In this document: positions 51,033-60,651 of the stretch, piece by piece | Numbering within the stretch: the stretch's first letter is position 1 | Layout: each line of letters begins with the position of its first letter | NCBI RefSeq assembly: GCF_016107655.1 | Contig: NZ_JABASX010000002.1 | Span: 372,001 to 436,000 of the forward strand | Length of the DNA: 64,000 bases | From: Brevibacterium antiquum | GTDB taxonomy: Bacteria > Actinomycetota > Actinomycetes > Actinomycetales > Brevibacteriaceae | Reading direction: 5' to 3' | Program-made: the position numbers and the translations under genes | Notes under the pieces: generated by a model | Database searches by the model: none | Seen by the model: only the letters and a program-made list of their open reading frames with translations | What the model was told of the DNA's origin: nothing

Positions 51033-51092
51033 AACGGTTGGTAACTTCCTCGCGATCCGAGCTCTTGGATTGCGACGAAGTTACCAACCGTT
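51033..51092. repeat. 60-bp interrupted palindrome after pstB
   Basis: Perfect 16-bp arms AACGGTTGGTAACTTC (51033-51048) and its complement (51077-51092) enclose a second imperfect stem, GCGATCC/GGATTGC. The arms are AT-richer than usual terminators here. It may be an mRNA 3' stabiliser, a terminator or a dispersed palindromic element. Confidence 0.65.
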
Positions 51093-51150
51093 GGACATTC
51101 TCGCTGAGGACTGCGGTCGCCGCCCACGCAGCCGCAGGCCAGGCTTCAGA

Positions 51151-51930
51151 TCATCCGAAGCGGCCGGAGATGTAGTTCTCGGTCTCTTCCTTCTCAGGGT
51201 TGGAGAAGATCGTCGAGGTCTCGTTGAACTCGATGAGCTTGCCCGGCTTGCCGGTGCCTGCGATGTTGAAGAACGCGGTCTTGTCGGACACGCGAGCGGC
51301 CTGCTGCATGTTGTGAGTGACGATGACGACCGTGTACTGGTCCTTGAGGTCGTTGATGAGATCCTCGATGGCCAGTGTGGAGATCGGATCCAGAGCGGAG
51401 CACGGTTCGTCCATGAGCAGGACCTCGGGCTCAACGGCGATCGCGCGGGCGATGCACAGGCGCTGCTGCTGACCGCCGGAGAGTCCCGAGCCGGGCAGGC
51501 TGAGGCGGTCCTTGACCTCGTTCCAGAGGTTGGCGCCACGCAGCGCGCGCTCGGTGAGGTCATCGGCCTCTGACTTGGACATGCGGCGGCTGTTGAGACG
51601 CACACCGGCCAGCACGTTCTCCTTGATGCTCATGGTGGGGAACGGGTTCGCACGCTGGAAGACCATGCCGACCTCTCGGCGCACGTTGACCGGGTCGACG
51701 CCTGCTCCGTAGATGTCATTTCCGTCCATGAGGACCTGACCGGAGACGCTGGCGCCCGGAATCACTTCGTGCATCCGGTTGAGGGTGCGCAGCACTGTGG
51801 ACTTACCGCAGCCCGAGGGGCCGATGAGGGCCGTGACCGAGCGGGGCTTGATCTGCATCTGCACACCATCGACGGCGCGGAAGTCGCCGTAGAAGATGTC
51901 GAGATCCTTGATGTCGATCTGCTTGGACAA
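51151..51930 (-). CDS. pstB: phosphate ABC transporter ATP-binding protein
   Basis: A 259-residue ATPase of the high-affinity phosphate transporter PstSCAB. Motifs: Walker [19 protein letters not shown]-loop [13 protein letters not shown], signature [15 protein letters not shown], Walker [14 protein letters not shown] and ITHNMQQA containing the switch His. It is the last gene of the operon pstS-pstC-pstA-pstB, read on the minus strand. A phoU gene is not adjacent. Confidence 0.97.
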   Translation of the reverse strand: MSKQIDIKDLDIFYGDFRAVDGVQMQIKPRSVTALIGPSGCGKSTVLRTLNRMHEVIPGASVSGQVLMDGNDIYGAGVDPVNVRREVGMVFQRANPFPTMSIKENVLAGVRLNSRRMSKSEADDLTERALRGANLWNEVKDRLSLPGSGLSGGQQQRLCIARAIAVEPEVLLMDEPCSALDPISTLAIEDLINDLKDQYTVVIVTHNMQQAARVSDKTAFFNIAGTGKPGKLIEFNETSTIFSNPEKEETENYISGRFG

Positions 51931-51994
51931 TGTGTTTCCCTATCTGTGGAATGTCTGGAACAAGTATGGCGTGCGTCGGGGTCTCAGCGCTTCA

Positions 51995-53134
51995 TCAGCG
52001 TCCTGCCTTCGGAGCCAGCACCTTCGCAATGACGCGGGCCAAGAGGTTGAGGAGCATGACCAGGGCGACGAGGACGAGGGCTGCTGCCCAGGCTCGCTCG
52101 GAGCTGGCCAGGGCGGCATCGCCGGGAGAGACCGGCCGCAGCTGCGAATCGTAGATGAAGGTCGGCAGAGTCGACATCCAACCGGAGAACAGGTTCCAGT
52201 TGAGAGCCTTGGCGAATCCGGCGGTGACCATGATCGGTGCGGTTTCGCCGATGACGCGGGCGATCGCGATAGTGATGCCGGAGAGGATGCCCGACACCGA
52301 GGTGGGCAGAACGATTTTGACGATCGTCTTCCACTTCGGCACGCCCAGTGCGTAGGACGCCTCTCGCAGATCCATCGGGACCAGGCGTAGGATCTCCTCC
52401 GTGTTGCGCACGACGATCGGAATCATGAGCACCGACAGTGCTACGGCGGCGGTGAAGCCTGTCTTCGCGATGCCTGCCGCGTCCGGCATGATGAACCCTG
52501 CGATGGTGGAGAACAGCGCGAAGGCGAAGAGTCCGGCGACGATCGAGGGGATGCCGGTCATGACGTCGACGAGGAAGGTGATGGCCTTGCCCAGTCTGTT
52601 CTTCGCAGCGTATTCGACGAGGTAGATTGCGGTCAGCACGCCGATGGGGATCGAGATGATGCAGGCCATGACCGTGATCAGCACGGTGCCGACGATCGCG
52701 TGGTAGAAGCCACCGGCAATTGTTGCTTCACCGGCGACGTACTGCTGGTCGAGGACGCCCTTCATGCCGAGCATCGTGCGGGAGAGGAGGTCGAAGCTGA
52801 TAGCGGCTCCGCCCTTGGAGATGGTCATCCAGAGCAGTGATATGAGGGGAACACAGGCGAGGATAAACGAGGATGTGACGACGGTGGTGGCCACCCGGTC
52901 GGTGGCCTTGCGGCGGCCCTCGTAGGCTCCGGAGAGCGCGAAGACGGCCACCACGTTGATGAGTCCGGCGAGGACTGCGACAACTGGGATGTTGAACCCG
53001 CCGAAAGCGATGAAGCTGATGATGATCGCGACGATGATCGAGGCGACTGCAACCACCCATGGTGTGGCTTTGGGCAGCTGCTTCGAGGTCAGGGTGCGGG
53101 ACGTGGTCGTCGAATTGTTCGTAGTAGTCAACAT
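51995..53134 (-). CDS. pstA: phosphate ABC transporter permease PstA
   Basis: About 379 residues from ATG 53134 (AAGGG 9 nt upstream; a TTG at 53140 is less likely). Six or more helices and the permease EAA-type loop around MDLREASYALGVPKWKTIVKIVLPTS place it in the BPD_transp_1 family. An N-terminal polar, Thr-rich segment of about 25 residues and extra helices (VVAVASIIVAIIISFIAF) make it longer than the common 280-300 residues. It starts next to the pstC stop. Confidence 0.95.
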   Translation of the reverse strand: MLTTTNNSTTTSRTLTSKQLPKATPWVVAVASIIVAIIISFIAFGGFNIPVVAVLAGLINVVAVFALSGAYEGRRKATDRVATTVVTSSFILACVPLISLLWMTISKGGAAISFDLLSRTMLGMKGVLDQQYVAGEATIAGGFYHAIVGTVLITVMACIISIPIGVLTAIYLVEYAAKNRLGKAITFLVDVMTGIPSIVAGLFAFALFSTIAGFIMPDAAGIAKTGFTAAVALSVLMIPIVVRNTEEILRLVPMDLREASYALGVPKWKTIVKIVLPTSVSGILSGITIAIARVIGETAPIMVTAGFAKALNWNLFSGWMSTLPTFIYDSQLRPVSPGDAALASSERAWAAALVLVALVMLLNLLARVIAKVLAPKAGR

Positions 53135-53136
53135 TC

Positions 53137-54144
53137 TCAACTGCCCTTCACCGAGGTCTTGGCAACAATTGCACGTGCGCCCATATTCACCAGCAAGGTG
53201 ATGACGAAGAGGACGAGGCCGACCGTGATCAGCTCGGACAGCCGCAGTCCGGCGGCTTCGGGGAAGTTCTGCGCGATCTCAGACGCGATGGTCTGGTTGC
53301 CGCTGACGACCAGGGACGCGGTGAGCAGGCCGGGGGAGAGGATCATGGCCACGGCCATGGTTTCTCCGAGTGCGCGGCCGAGGCCGAGCATGGTCGCCGA
53401 GGCGATGCCGGACTTTCCGAACGGCAGCACCGACATGCGGATCATCTCCCAGCGCGTTGCGCCGAGAGCCAGGGCAGCTTCTTCCTGCAGACGGGGAGTC
53501 TGCAGGAAGATCTCACGGGTCAGGGAGGTGATGATCGGCAGGATCATGATGGAGAGTACGAGAGAGGCCGTCAGCAGTGTGCGGCCGGTGTTCGACACAT
53601 CGCCGTTCGCATCGGGAGCGAAGATCGGGATCCAGCCGAACCACTTCGACAGCCACAGGTAGAACTCTGTGAGGCTGCCGGCGAGGGCGATTCCCCAGAG
53701 GCCGTAGACGACCGAGGGGATCGCAGCAAGCAGGTCGATGACGTAGCCGAGGACCGGTGCCAGCTTCCGTGGTGCCATGTGCGTGGTGAACAGTGCGATG
53801 CCGAGTGCGAACGGGGTGGCCACGAGCAGCGCGATAGCGGAGGAGATCAGTGTGCCGATGACAAGCGGCCAGACGTAGGAGAAGAACCCCTTGCCGCCGG
53901 TGATCGAGCTCGGATCATTGACCTGGGCGTCGATGGTGTCCGTAGACTGCGCCAGAAGGAACAGTGCGACTCCGGCCAGGATGAGCAGGATCAGGATGCC
54001 GGCGATGAGGGTCGCGGCCGAGAAGATTCGGTCACCGGGACGAACGACGGCTTTGGGCCTCTGGCCCGTGCCGGACTCGGGTTGTGAGTCCGGCTCAGGT
54101 GCTCCGGCAGGGCCGGACACTGTGGTCTGTGTGCTGGTCGGCAC
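53137..54144 (-). CDS. pstC: phosphate ABC transporter permease PstC
   Basis: A 335-residue permease from GTG 54144 with GAGGAG upstream. A Pro/Gly/Gln-rich cytoplasmic N terminus (about 40 residues) precedes six helices. The EAA loop reads QEEAALALGATRWEMIRMSVLPF. It forms the membrane channel with PstA. A GC-rich hairpin at 54197-54231 separates it from pstS. Confidence 0.95.
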   Translation of the reverse strand: MPTSTQTTVSGPAGAPEPDSQPESGTGQRPKAVVRPGDRIFSAATLIAGILILLILAGVALFLLAQSTDTIDAQVNDPSSITGGKGFFSYVWPLVIGTLISSAIALLVATPFALGIALFTTHMAPRKLAPVLGYVIDLLAAIPSVVYGLWGIALAGSLTEFYLWLSKWFGWIPIFAPDANGDVSNTGRTLLTASLVLSIMILPIITSLTREIFLQTPRLQEEAALALGATRWEMIRMSVLPFGKSGIASATMLGLGRALGETMAVAMILSPGLLTASLVVSGNQTIASEIAQNFPEAAGLRLSELITVGLVLFVITLLVNMGARAIVAKTSVKGS

Positions 54145-54196
54145 AAGTGCTCCTCATGAAACTTGCGGTGGATCCGGTGGACGGGTCCCTAGGCAC

Positions 54197-54231
54197 CGAA
54201 GAGCGGCGCAGGGTCGCTGCGCCGCTCTTCG
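54197..54231 (-). terminator. intercistronic hairpin between pstS and pstC
   Basis: Perfect 15-bp arms (54197-54211 and 54217-54231) with a 5-nt loop and no T-run. A partial terminator or RNA-stabilising stem here would let pstS mRNA exceed that of the transporter genes. Confidence 0.7.
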
Positions 54232-54263
54232 ACATATCAATTCTGCAGGTCAGCAGGCAAGAA

Positions 54264-55364
54264 TCAGCCTTCAACCTTGATCGAATCGATGACGGTTTCG
54301 ATCTGCGAACGCAGGTCATCGGACAGTGGTGCGGAGCCGGCGGATTCCGCTGCCGACTTCTGTCCTTCTTCGGACACGACGAACTTCTCCCAGGCCTTGA
54401 CCATGTCCACGGTCTCCTGGTCCTTGTAAGACGAGCAGACGACGTGGTAGGAGACGAGGACGATCGGGTAGGCGCCCGATTCGGTGGTGTCGCGAGCCAG
54501 GTCGAAGGCAAGGTCGCCTTCGCTGCGGCCCTTGACCTTGTCGGACGCGTCGACGACCTTGGACGCGGCGTCGGCCGAGAGCTCGACGTATTCGTCGCCG
54601 ACCTTCACCTTGGCCTTGCTCAGTGATCCGACGGCTGAAGCGTCGGCGTAGCCGATGGCTCCATCGGTGTCGGAGACGGTCTGCACGACACCATCGGTGC
54701 CCTGTGCAGCCTCGCCACCGAAGTCCTTCGGGAAGTCGCCGCTGATCTCAGCGTCCCAGTCCTTCTCGGCGGTGGCCTTGAGGTACTCGGCGAAGTTCTC
54801 CGTGGTGCCGGAGTCATCGGCACGGTGCACGGCGGTGATCTTCGTGTCGGGGAGATCGGCATCCGGGTTGTCGGCCTTGATCGCCTTGTCGTTCCACTTG
54901 CTGATCTCACCCTTGAAGATCTTGGCGATCGTCGAAGGCGCGAGGTTGAGCTCATCGACGCCCTTGACGTTGAAGGTCACTGCGATGGGGGAGATGTAGA
55001 CGGGGAACTCGTAGGCACCATCGGCGCCGCAAGCTTCTTTGCCCTGCTTGGCCTCGTCGTCGTCGAGGTGAGCGTCAGACCCGGCGAACTGAGCGTTTCC
55101 GGCCAGGAACTGCTCACGGCCCGCACCTGAACCGTCAGGGGAGTAGTTGACAGTCACGCCGGAGTTCTCTGAGGCGAAGTCGGCAGTCCATGCGTCCATC
55201 GCGGCCTTCTGCGATGAGGCGCCGATTCCGGTCAGTGTGCCCTGCAGGTCACTGTCGCCGCCGCTTGCTTCTTCTCCGGTGGCAGAGGTTCCGCCGCATG
55301 CCGACAGGGTGAGTGCGCCGGCTGCGAGGATTGCAGCGGATGGTGCCAGGTGCTTCAGCTTCAC
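54264..55364 (-). CDS. pstS: phosphate-binding lipoprotein PstS
   Basis: About 366 residues from GTG 55364 (GAAAGG upstream; an ATG at 55391 would add nine residues before the signal). The lipoprotein signal is KLKHLAPSAAILAAGALTLS with lipobox LSAC, so it is tethered outside the membrane. Binding-site segments include TGIGASSQKAAMDAW, YSPDGSGAGREQFLAG and HRADDSGTTENFAEYL, which match the phosphate contacts of PstS. It is the first gene of the pst operon, with a PHO-box-like repeat about 90 bp upstream. Confidence 0.97.
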   Translation of the reverse strand: MKLKHLAPSAAILAAGALTLSACGGTSATGEEASGGDSDLQGTLTGIGASSQKAAMDAWTADFASENSGVTVNYSPDGSGAGREQFLAGNAQFAGSDAHLDDDEAKQGKEACGADGAYEFPVYISPIAVTFNVKGVDELNLAPSTIAKIFKGEISKWNDKAIKADNPDADLPDTKITAVHRADDSGTTENFAEYLKATAEKDWDAEISGDFPKDFGGEAAQGTDGVVQTVSDTDGAIGYADASAVGSLSKAKVKVGDEYVELSADAASKVVDASDKVKGRSEGDLAFDLARDTTESGAYPIVLVSYHVVCSSYKDQETVDMVKAWEKFVVSEEGQKSAAESAGSAPLSDDLRSQIETVIDSIKVEG

Positions 55365-55455
55365 GAAGATGCCTTTCGAATATGAGAACACTGTTCGAGA
55401 TTGCTCGATCTTTCGTGTTTCACGTTAAGGCTCGTGTGTAAAGCTCTGGGAGTCG

Positions 55456-55477
55456 CTAAGTGAATGGAAGGTGAATG
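55456..55477 (-). promoter_or_regulatory. PHO-box-like 11-bp direct repeat upstream of pstS
   Basis: Read on the minus strand, CATTCACCTTC and CATTCACTTAG are adjacent 11-mers that share CATTCAC at the same offset, the arrangement of PhoP-bound direct repeats. The site is 92 bp upstream of the pstS start codon. The remainder of the 337-bp gap between pstS and the methyltransferase gene shows nothing else clear. Confidence 0.65.
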
Positions 55478-55701
55478 ACGCCTGAAGGCTTCGGGTCCGG
55501 GCGAGTGCTCCATCACAGGAACCCGCGGATTCATGAAAGGATGCTTGTCGGGACGACGGTGTCCCGATTCCGCTGGGCCGAATCGGCCTGATTTCGCGGG
55601 GCCGCGCTGAGGTTCGTCGACCTCTTGTCGATGATCACCGAGGTCCATAGAGTCACGTGCCAGAACATACCGTCATTCATATTCTCGATGAGGAGAAGCC
55701 C

Positions 55702-56517
55702 ATGTCAGCCGAGCACCACTACATGTTCGAAGACGCCCTAGAGGAAGAGATCCGGCTGCGTGAGCAGTCGACCGTCCTGGATCCTCTGACCGAAGAGCTG
55801 CTTGTTCGAGCCGGAGTCGGTCCCGGGATGAAGGTGCTGGATCTTGGCACCGGGACCGGAGCCGTGGCCGCGATCGCAGCGAAGCTCGTCGGAGAGACCG
55901 GCTATGTTCTCGGCATCGACCGGGACGTCGAGTCCCTGACGGCTGCCCGAGCAGTCCTGGCCGGTGTGCCCCAAGTCGAATTCGCCGAGGCGGTTCTTCC
56001 CGATCTGGAACTCGACGGCTCCTTCGACGCCGTCGTCGGTCGGGCAGTGATCATGCACGTCCCCGATCCCGAGGCGGTCCTGCGCTCTGCCGCCCTGCAG
56101 CTTCGTCCGGGTGGGCTGCTGTGCATGCACGAACCCGATATGACCTACATGTGGACGAACGAGGAGACCCCGCTCTGGAACCGTGCGCGCACCTGGATCC
56201 TCCAGGCCTTCGATGAGCTCGGCGTGCATGCCCAGATGGGGCCGGAGCTCTTCACCGCTTACCGTGCAGCGGGCCTGCCGGATCCGAAGATGATGATGGG
56301 TGCTCCGGTGGGCGGACGCGGGGAGTCGCCTGCTTTCGGATGGTCGAACATCATCACTGCGGTCGTGCCGCTGCTCGAGAGACTGGGGATCGCCAGCGCC
56401 GAGGAGGTCGGGATCGACACGCTCACTGATCGGCTCAATGATGAGATCGATGCCCTCGACGGCATGGTCATGGGCCCGCCGATGTACGGAGCATGGTGCA
56501 GACTCCCCGCCCACTGA
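55702..56517 (+). CDS. class I SAM-dependent methyltransferase
   Basis: About 271 residues from ATG 55702 with GAGGAG; a frame from 55657 is less likely. The SAM site is VLDLGTGTGAVAAIAAKL with the acidic strand end LGIDRDVESL, and the post-IV motif LRPGGLLCMHEPD. A UbiE/ArsM-like fold is suggested. The C-terminal half could bind the acceptor. The substrate is unknown and no partner is nearby; it is convergent with the mutT1 gene. Confidence 0.85.
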   Translation: MSAEHHYMFEDALEEEIRLREQSTVLDPLTEELLVRAGVGPGMKVLDLGTGTGAVAAIAAKLVGETGYVLGIDRDVESLTAARAVLAGVPQVEFAEAVLPDLELDGSFDAVVGRAVIMHVPDPEAVLRSAALQLRPGGLLCMHEPDMTYMWTNEETPLWNRARTWILQAFDELGVHAQMGPELFTAYRAAGLPDPKMMMGAPVGGRGESPAFGWSNIITAVVPLLERLGIASAEEVGIDTLTDRLNDEIDALDGMVMGPPMYGAWCRLPAH

Positions 56518-56562
56518 GGAAGCAGCCCCACTGAGGAACCAAGTCCCGCTGAGGAACCAGTC

Positions 56563-57537
56563 TCAGGCGTCGATCGGGCGGATCCGTTCGAATTCGACGA
56601 TGCGTGGCACTGCGCCCGGACGCACATAGGCGACGAGGATCTCACCGGGTTTGAGGTAGGGGTCTTCGCGCGGCAGCTTCTCCGCGATGCGCTGTGGGGC
56701 GTACTTCGCATAGACCTCGAGGATCAGCGGCAGGACAGGCCGGTGGGTGCAGTAGATGACCGGCCTGCCCTTCTCCAGCAGCTTCTCGATGAATCGGGAG
56801 GTCTTGTCGGGGTTCGCAGAGCTCGCCTTCTCGCTCAGACTCGAAGCCCTTCGGATCGGCTTGCCGGTCGCCGCGGACAGCGGAGCGAGCGTGGCCATGC
56901 ACCGCTTCCAGGGGCTCGAGATCAGTCTCTTCGTCCCCCACGCAGAGAGCAGCCCGGTCAGTGCCATGGCCTGGCGGGTCCCCAGAGCCAGCAGCGGGCG
57001 CACGTGCTCCGTCTCATGCCACTTCGCTCGGGGAAATGCCTTCCCGTGGCGGACGAGGATCAGAGGCCAGGCACGCAGTGCGTTGGTCGAATCGAACTTC
57101 TCCAGCGCATCGAGCTGGTCGCGATCCGCGTAGGAAGTCAGCTTTGTTCGCGCCTCGCCGACGGGAAACCACCTCACCTCGTCGACCTCGCGTTGGTTCA
57201 TCGGCGTGAAGGTGTGCTCGCCCTTGACCTGTGCTGACCAGTAGAAGACCTTCTTGAGGTACTTTCCGCTGACCATGTATTCCGCCGCGGGCAGGGGGAC
57301 GCCGAGGGTGATGTCGAGTCCCGTCTCCTCCTTGACCTCGCGAATCGCCGTCTCCGGAAGGGTCTCGCCGGATTCCACCTTGCCCTTGGGCCAGGACCAG
57401 TCGTTGTAGCGGGGGCGGTGGATGAGAGCGACTTCGAGTCCTTCGCTGCCATTGCGCCAGCACAGGGCGCCGGCGGCGAGGATATCGGCGGTGACGCGTG
57501 AGGACGCCTGCGCGGAACCGACCGATTTCGGGCTCAA
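56563..57537 (-). CDS. mutT1: MutT1-type NUDIX hydrolase/histidine phosphatase fusion
   Basis: A 324-residue two-domain enzyme. The start is TTG 57537, overlapping the ppk stop, with GGAGAAGAGG upstream. The NUDIX box [20 protein letters not shown] lies near residues 52-71. A phosphoglycerate-mutase-like histidine phosphatase domain starts at [15 protein letters not shown] (about 161) and has [15 protein letters not shown]. This matches mycobacterial MutT1, which clears 8-oxo-dGTP and diadenosine polyphosphates. It ends the regulator-mshD-ppk-mutT1 operon. Confidence 0.92.
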   Translation of the reverse strand: MSPKSVGSAQASSRVTADILAAGALCWRNGSEGLEVALIHRPRYNDWSWPKGKVESGETLPETAIREVKEETGLDITLGVPLPAAEYMVSGKYLKKVFYWSAQVKGEHTFTPMNQREVDEVRWFPVGEARTKLTSYADRDQLDALEKFDSTNALRAWPLILVRHGKAFPRAKWHETEHVRPLLALGTRQAMALTGLLSAWGTKRLISSPWKRCMATLAPLSAATGKPIRRASSLSEKASSANPDKTSRFIEKLLEKGRPVIYCTHRPVLPLILEVYAKYAPQRIAEKLPREDPYLKPGEILVAYVRPGAVPRIVEFERIRPIDA

Positions 57538-59678
57538 GCCTCTTCTCCGATCTGTCGGCGCTTGCGATGTCGGCGGATGAGCTCCGTCTGGTATTCGGTG
57601 AGCCGGTTGCCCTCATCGTCGTGGGTGCTGCGCGTCCATTTGCCGTCAGCGGCGAGCACGAACGCCGAGGTGGTGTCGGCGAAGGCGAGGTCGAAGAGTT
57701 CGATGATCTCCGCTTTGTGAGTCGGGGCGACGAGCTCGACGAGCGTTTCGACGCGGCGGTCGAGGTTCCGGTGCATCATGTCAGCTGATCCGATGTAGAC
57801 GAGAGGATCGCCGCCGTTGCCGAAGACGAAGGTCCGCGAATGCTCGAGGAAGCGGCCGAGCACGGACCGTACTGTGATGTTCTCACTCACGCCGGGGATG
57901 CCCGGTCGCAGGGCGCAGATGCCGCGGACGAAGACCTCGACCTGGACTCCGGCCCGGGATGCCATGTATAGGGCATCGATGATCGCCTCGTCGACGATGG
58001 AATTGACCTTGATCCGGATCATGCCGGCACCACCTTCCTCGGCGATGGCGATCTCCTTGTCGATGAGTTCGGTCAGCCCCGAACGGACCCGGGTGGGGGC
58101 GACGAGCAGGCGCGAGTATTCGGCCAGGGGCGCGTAGCCCGAGAGCTGGTTGAACAGCTTCGTCAGGTCATCGGCGACGCTCTTGTCCTTGGTCAGCAGC
58201 CCGAAGTCCTCGTAGCCTCGCGCTGTCTTCGGGTGATAGTTGCCGGTGCCGACGTGGCAGTAGCGGGTCAGACCCTCAGCCTCCTGGCGGACGACGAGGG
58301 AGAGCTTTGCGTGGGTCTTGAGCCCGACGATTCCGTAGACGACGTGGACGCCGGCGCGTTCGAGTTTGCGCGCCCACGTGATGTTGGCCTCCTCATCGAA
58401 CCGGGCCTTGATCTCCACGACCGCGAGCACCTGGATGCCTGCCTGTGCGGCATCGACGAGGGCATCGATGATCGGGGAGTCGCCGGAAGTGCGGTAGAGG
58501 GTCTGCTTGATGGCGAGCACGTTCTTGTCCGCTGCCGCCTGCTCAAGGAACGCCTGCACGCTCGTGGAGAACGAGTCGTAGGGATGGTGGAGCAGGATGT
58601 CGCGGTTCGACACTGCCGCGAAGACGTCGACCTGGTCGCTGGATTCACGCAGCGACAGGTCCTTATTCATCTGCGGGACCATTTTCCGAAAGTGCAGGTC
58701 ATCGCGGGGAACGTCGGCGATGTCAGACATGCCGGAGAGATCGAGGGGGGTGGGCAGCTGGTAGATCTCGTTCTCGTCGATGCCGAGTTCGTCCTTGAGC
58801 ATCTCGCGGACCCGCGGATGGATGTTCTCCGTGATCTCCAACCTCACAGCGGGGCCGAAGCGGCGGCGCAGGAGTTCCTTCTCCAGGGCTTTGAGGAGGT
58901 TCTCCGCATCGTCCTCTTCGACCTCGAGGTCCTCATTGCGGGTGACGCGGAAGGTCGAGTGGTGGATGATCTCCATGCCCTCGAAGAGCGTGTCGAGGTG
59001 TTCGGCGATGATGTCTTCGAGCGCGACGAAGCGGGCGGGGACGTCGCGGCCGGCGGGGCGATCCGTGGCCGTGGCGACATTGAAGAACCGGGGCAGGCGC
59101 GGCGGCACCTTGACCCGGGCGAAGAGCTCCTTGCCGGAATCCTGGTAGCGCAGCAGGACGCCGAGGTTGAGTGAGAGTCCGGAGATGTAGGGAAACGGGT
59201 GGGCCGGGTCCACCGCGAGCGGGGTGAGGACAGGGAAGACGTGGCCGGCGAAGAATTCATCGACTCTGGCGCGTTCGTCCTCGGTGAGCTCGTCCACCTG
59301 GACCTTCGTGATCGACTCCGCATCGAGGCGAGGACCGATGTCGTCCTTGAGCAGGGCGGCGTGGCGGGTCATGAGGTCATGTGCCCGGACGCCGATCGCG
59401 TGCATGACCTGCAGCGGCATCCGGCCGGTGACGCTGGGCACCGCCAAACCGGTGTTGATGCGGCGTTTGAGGCCGGCGACGCGGACCATGAAGAACTCGT
59501 CGAGGTTGGTTGCGAAGATGGAGAGGAATCGGACCCTTTCCAGCAGCGGCATATCAGGGTCGGAGGCGAGATCGAGGACACGCTCGTTGAACGCCAGCCA
59601 GCTGAGCTCCCGGTCGAGGAATCGATCCTCTGGATCCGGCAGACCCAGTTCCGCTCCGACTGCAGTGATGTCGTACAT
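57534..59678 (-). CDS. ppk: polyphosphate kinase 1
   Basis: About 714 residues from ATG 59678 (AGGAG upstream). It polymerises ATP gamma-phosphate into polyphosphate, reversibly. Landmarks are the N-terminal [29 protein letters not shown], the autophosphorylation region [20 protein letters not shown] and the second active-site segment NFGPDxx-like [20 protein letters not shown]. Its neighbours, mshD 4 nt upstream and mutT1 overlapping downstream, show one operon. Confidence 0.97.
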   Translation of the reverse strand: MYDITAVGAELGLPDPEDRFLDRELSWLAFNERVLDLASDPDMPLLERVRFLSIFATNLDEFFMVRVAGLKRRINTGLAVPSVTGRMPLQVMHAIGVRAHDLMTRHAALLKDDIGPRLDAESITKVQVDELTEDERARVDEFFAGHVFPVLTPLAVDPAHPFPYISGLSLNLGVLLRYQDSGKELFARVKVPPRLPRFFNVATATDRPAGRDVPARFVALEDIIAEHLDTLFEGMEIIHHSTFRVTRNEDLEVEEDDAENLLKALEKELLRRRFGPAVRLEITENIHPRVREMLKDELGIDENEIYQLPTPLDLSGMSDIADVPRDDLHFRKMVPQMNKDLSLRESSDQVDVFAAVSNRDILLHHPYDSFSTSVQAFLEQAAADKNVLAIKQTLYRTSGDSPIIDALVDAAQAGIQVLAVVEIKARFDEEANITWARKLERAGVHVVYGIVGLKTHAKLSLVVRQEAEGLTRYCHVGTGNYHPKTARGYEDFGLLTKDKSVADDLTKLFNQLSGYAPLAEYSRLLVAPTRVRSGLTELIDKEIAIAEEGGAGMIRIKVNSIVDEAIIDALYMASRAGVQVEVFVRGICALRPGIPGVSENITVRSVLGRFLEHSRTFVFGNGGDPLVYIGSADMMHRNLDRRVETLVELVAPTHKAEIIELFDLAFADTTSAFVLAADGKWTRSTHDDEGNRLTEYQTELIRRHRKRRQIGEEA

Positions 59679-59682
59679 CGCT

Positions 59683-60651
59683 CTACTCCTGATTGCGTTC
59701 GGTCGAGGAAGCCGGCGCATAGGACACGTGCGCCACCGCGACATGGAATCCCAGCCGCTCGTACAAGCCTAGCGCCGGCGCATTGTCGGATTCGACGTAG
59801 AGTTCGATCACACTCGCACCGGCGGCGACCATCCGGCGCATGCCCTCGATCGTCAGCGCCTTGCCCACACCCTTGGCATGGATGCTCGGGTCGACCCCGA
59901 CGACATAGACCTCGCCGAGGCGGCCCTCAGCGTCGGCGTCCGTGAGCTTGGTCTGGTGGAAGCCGATGACCTGGCCAGCCCGGATGGCGAGGATCACCGA
60001 ATCCGGGTCGAAGTCGGGTGCCTGGATGATCTCGGCGAAGTCCTCGGCCGTCTGCGACCCCTGCTCCGGGTGCCAGTCGAACGCCGCATTGTTGACTCGC
60101 CACCAACCGTCCTCATCGCCGGGGGCGAAGGAGCGGATGGTGACACCCTCCGGCGCCGAGGTCTGCGGCAGGTCATCGAGTGAGAGACCCGAACCGGTGC
60201 GCATCTGGTAGAGAACGCGATCACGACCGAGGTCGTGCTTCTTCGCCAGTGCCTGTGCGCCCGGGTGGTCGCCGTGTGACCAGCACCAGGAGTCGGGCTC
60301 TTCCTGAAGGATCGTCGACAGCAGCTCTCCGCCCAGGCCCTGACCGCGGTGATCGGGGTCGATGAGGAATTCGGCCGCATGACGATCGCCCTGGAGCGCG
60401 CGGATGCCGAAGCCGATGAGAGCGCCGTCGTCGGCGTTCGAGTCTGCTGAGTCGTCGGCATAGATTCGCCATACGCTGGAAGCCGTCTGCGCCGAATGAG
60501 ATTCGTCCTCGCCGGTGGCGATGGCCAGGAGTCCGCCGGAGATCTCAGCGGACCCATCGGCTGCTGTCACGCGGTCGAGGAAGGTCAGCTCCGCGTCGGC
60601 GAGGGTGGTGATCGGGGTTCCGATCACGGCTCCGCTGGCTTCGATTCTCAT
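59683..60651 (-). CDS. mshD: mycothiol synthase
   Basis: The last step of mycothiol synthesis: acetyl-CoA plus Cys-GlcN-Ins. A 322-residue tandem-GNAT protein. The N-terminal GNAT module has [20 protein letters not shown] and the C-terminal one [21 protein letters not shown], with [19 protein letters not shown] between. The ATG overlaps the regulator stop by 4 nt, and ppk follows after 4 nt. Mycothiol is confined to actinobacteria, which supports the assignment of the organism. Confidence 0.95.
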   Translation of the reverse strand: MRIEASGAVIGTPITTLADAELTFLDRVTAADGSAEISGGLLAIATGEDESHSAQTASSVWRIYADDSADSNADDGALIGFGIRALQGDRHAAEFLIDPDHRGQGLGGELLSTILQEEPDSWCWSHGDHPGAQALAKKHDLGRDRVLYQMRTGSGLSLDDLPQTSAPEGVTIRSFAPGDEDGWWRVNNAAFDWHPEQGSQTAEDFAEIIQAPDFDPDSVILAIRAGQVIGFHQTKLTDADAEGRLGEVYVVGVDPSIHAKGVGKALTIEGMRRMVAAGASVIELYVESDNAPALGLYERLGFHVAVAHVSYAPASSTERNQE

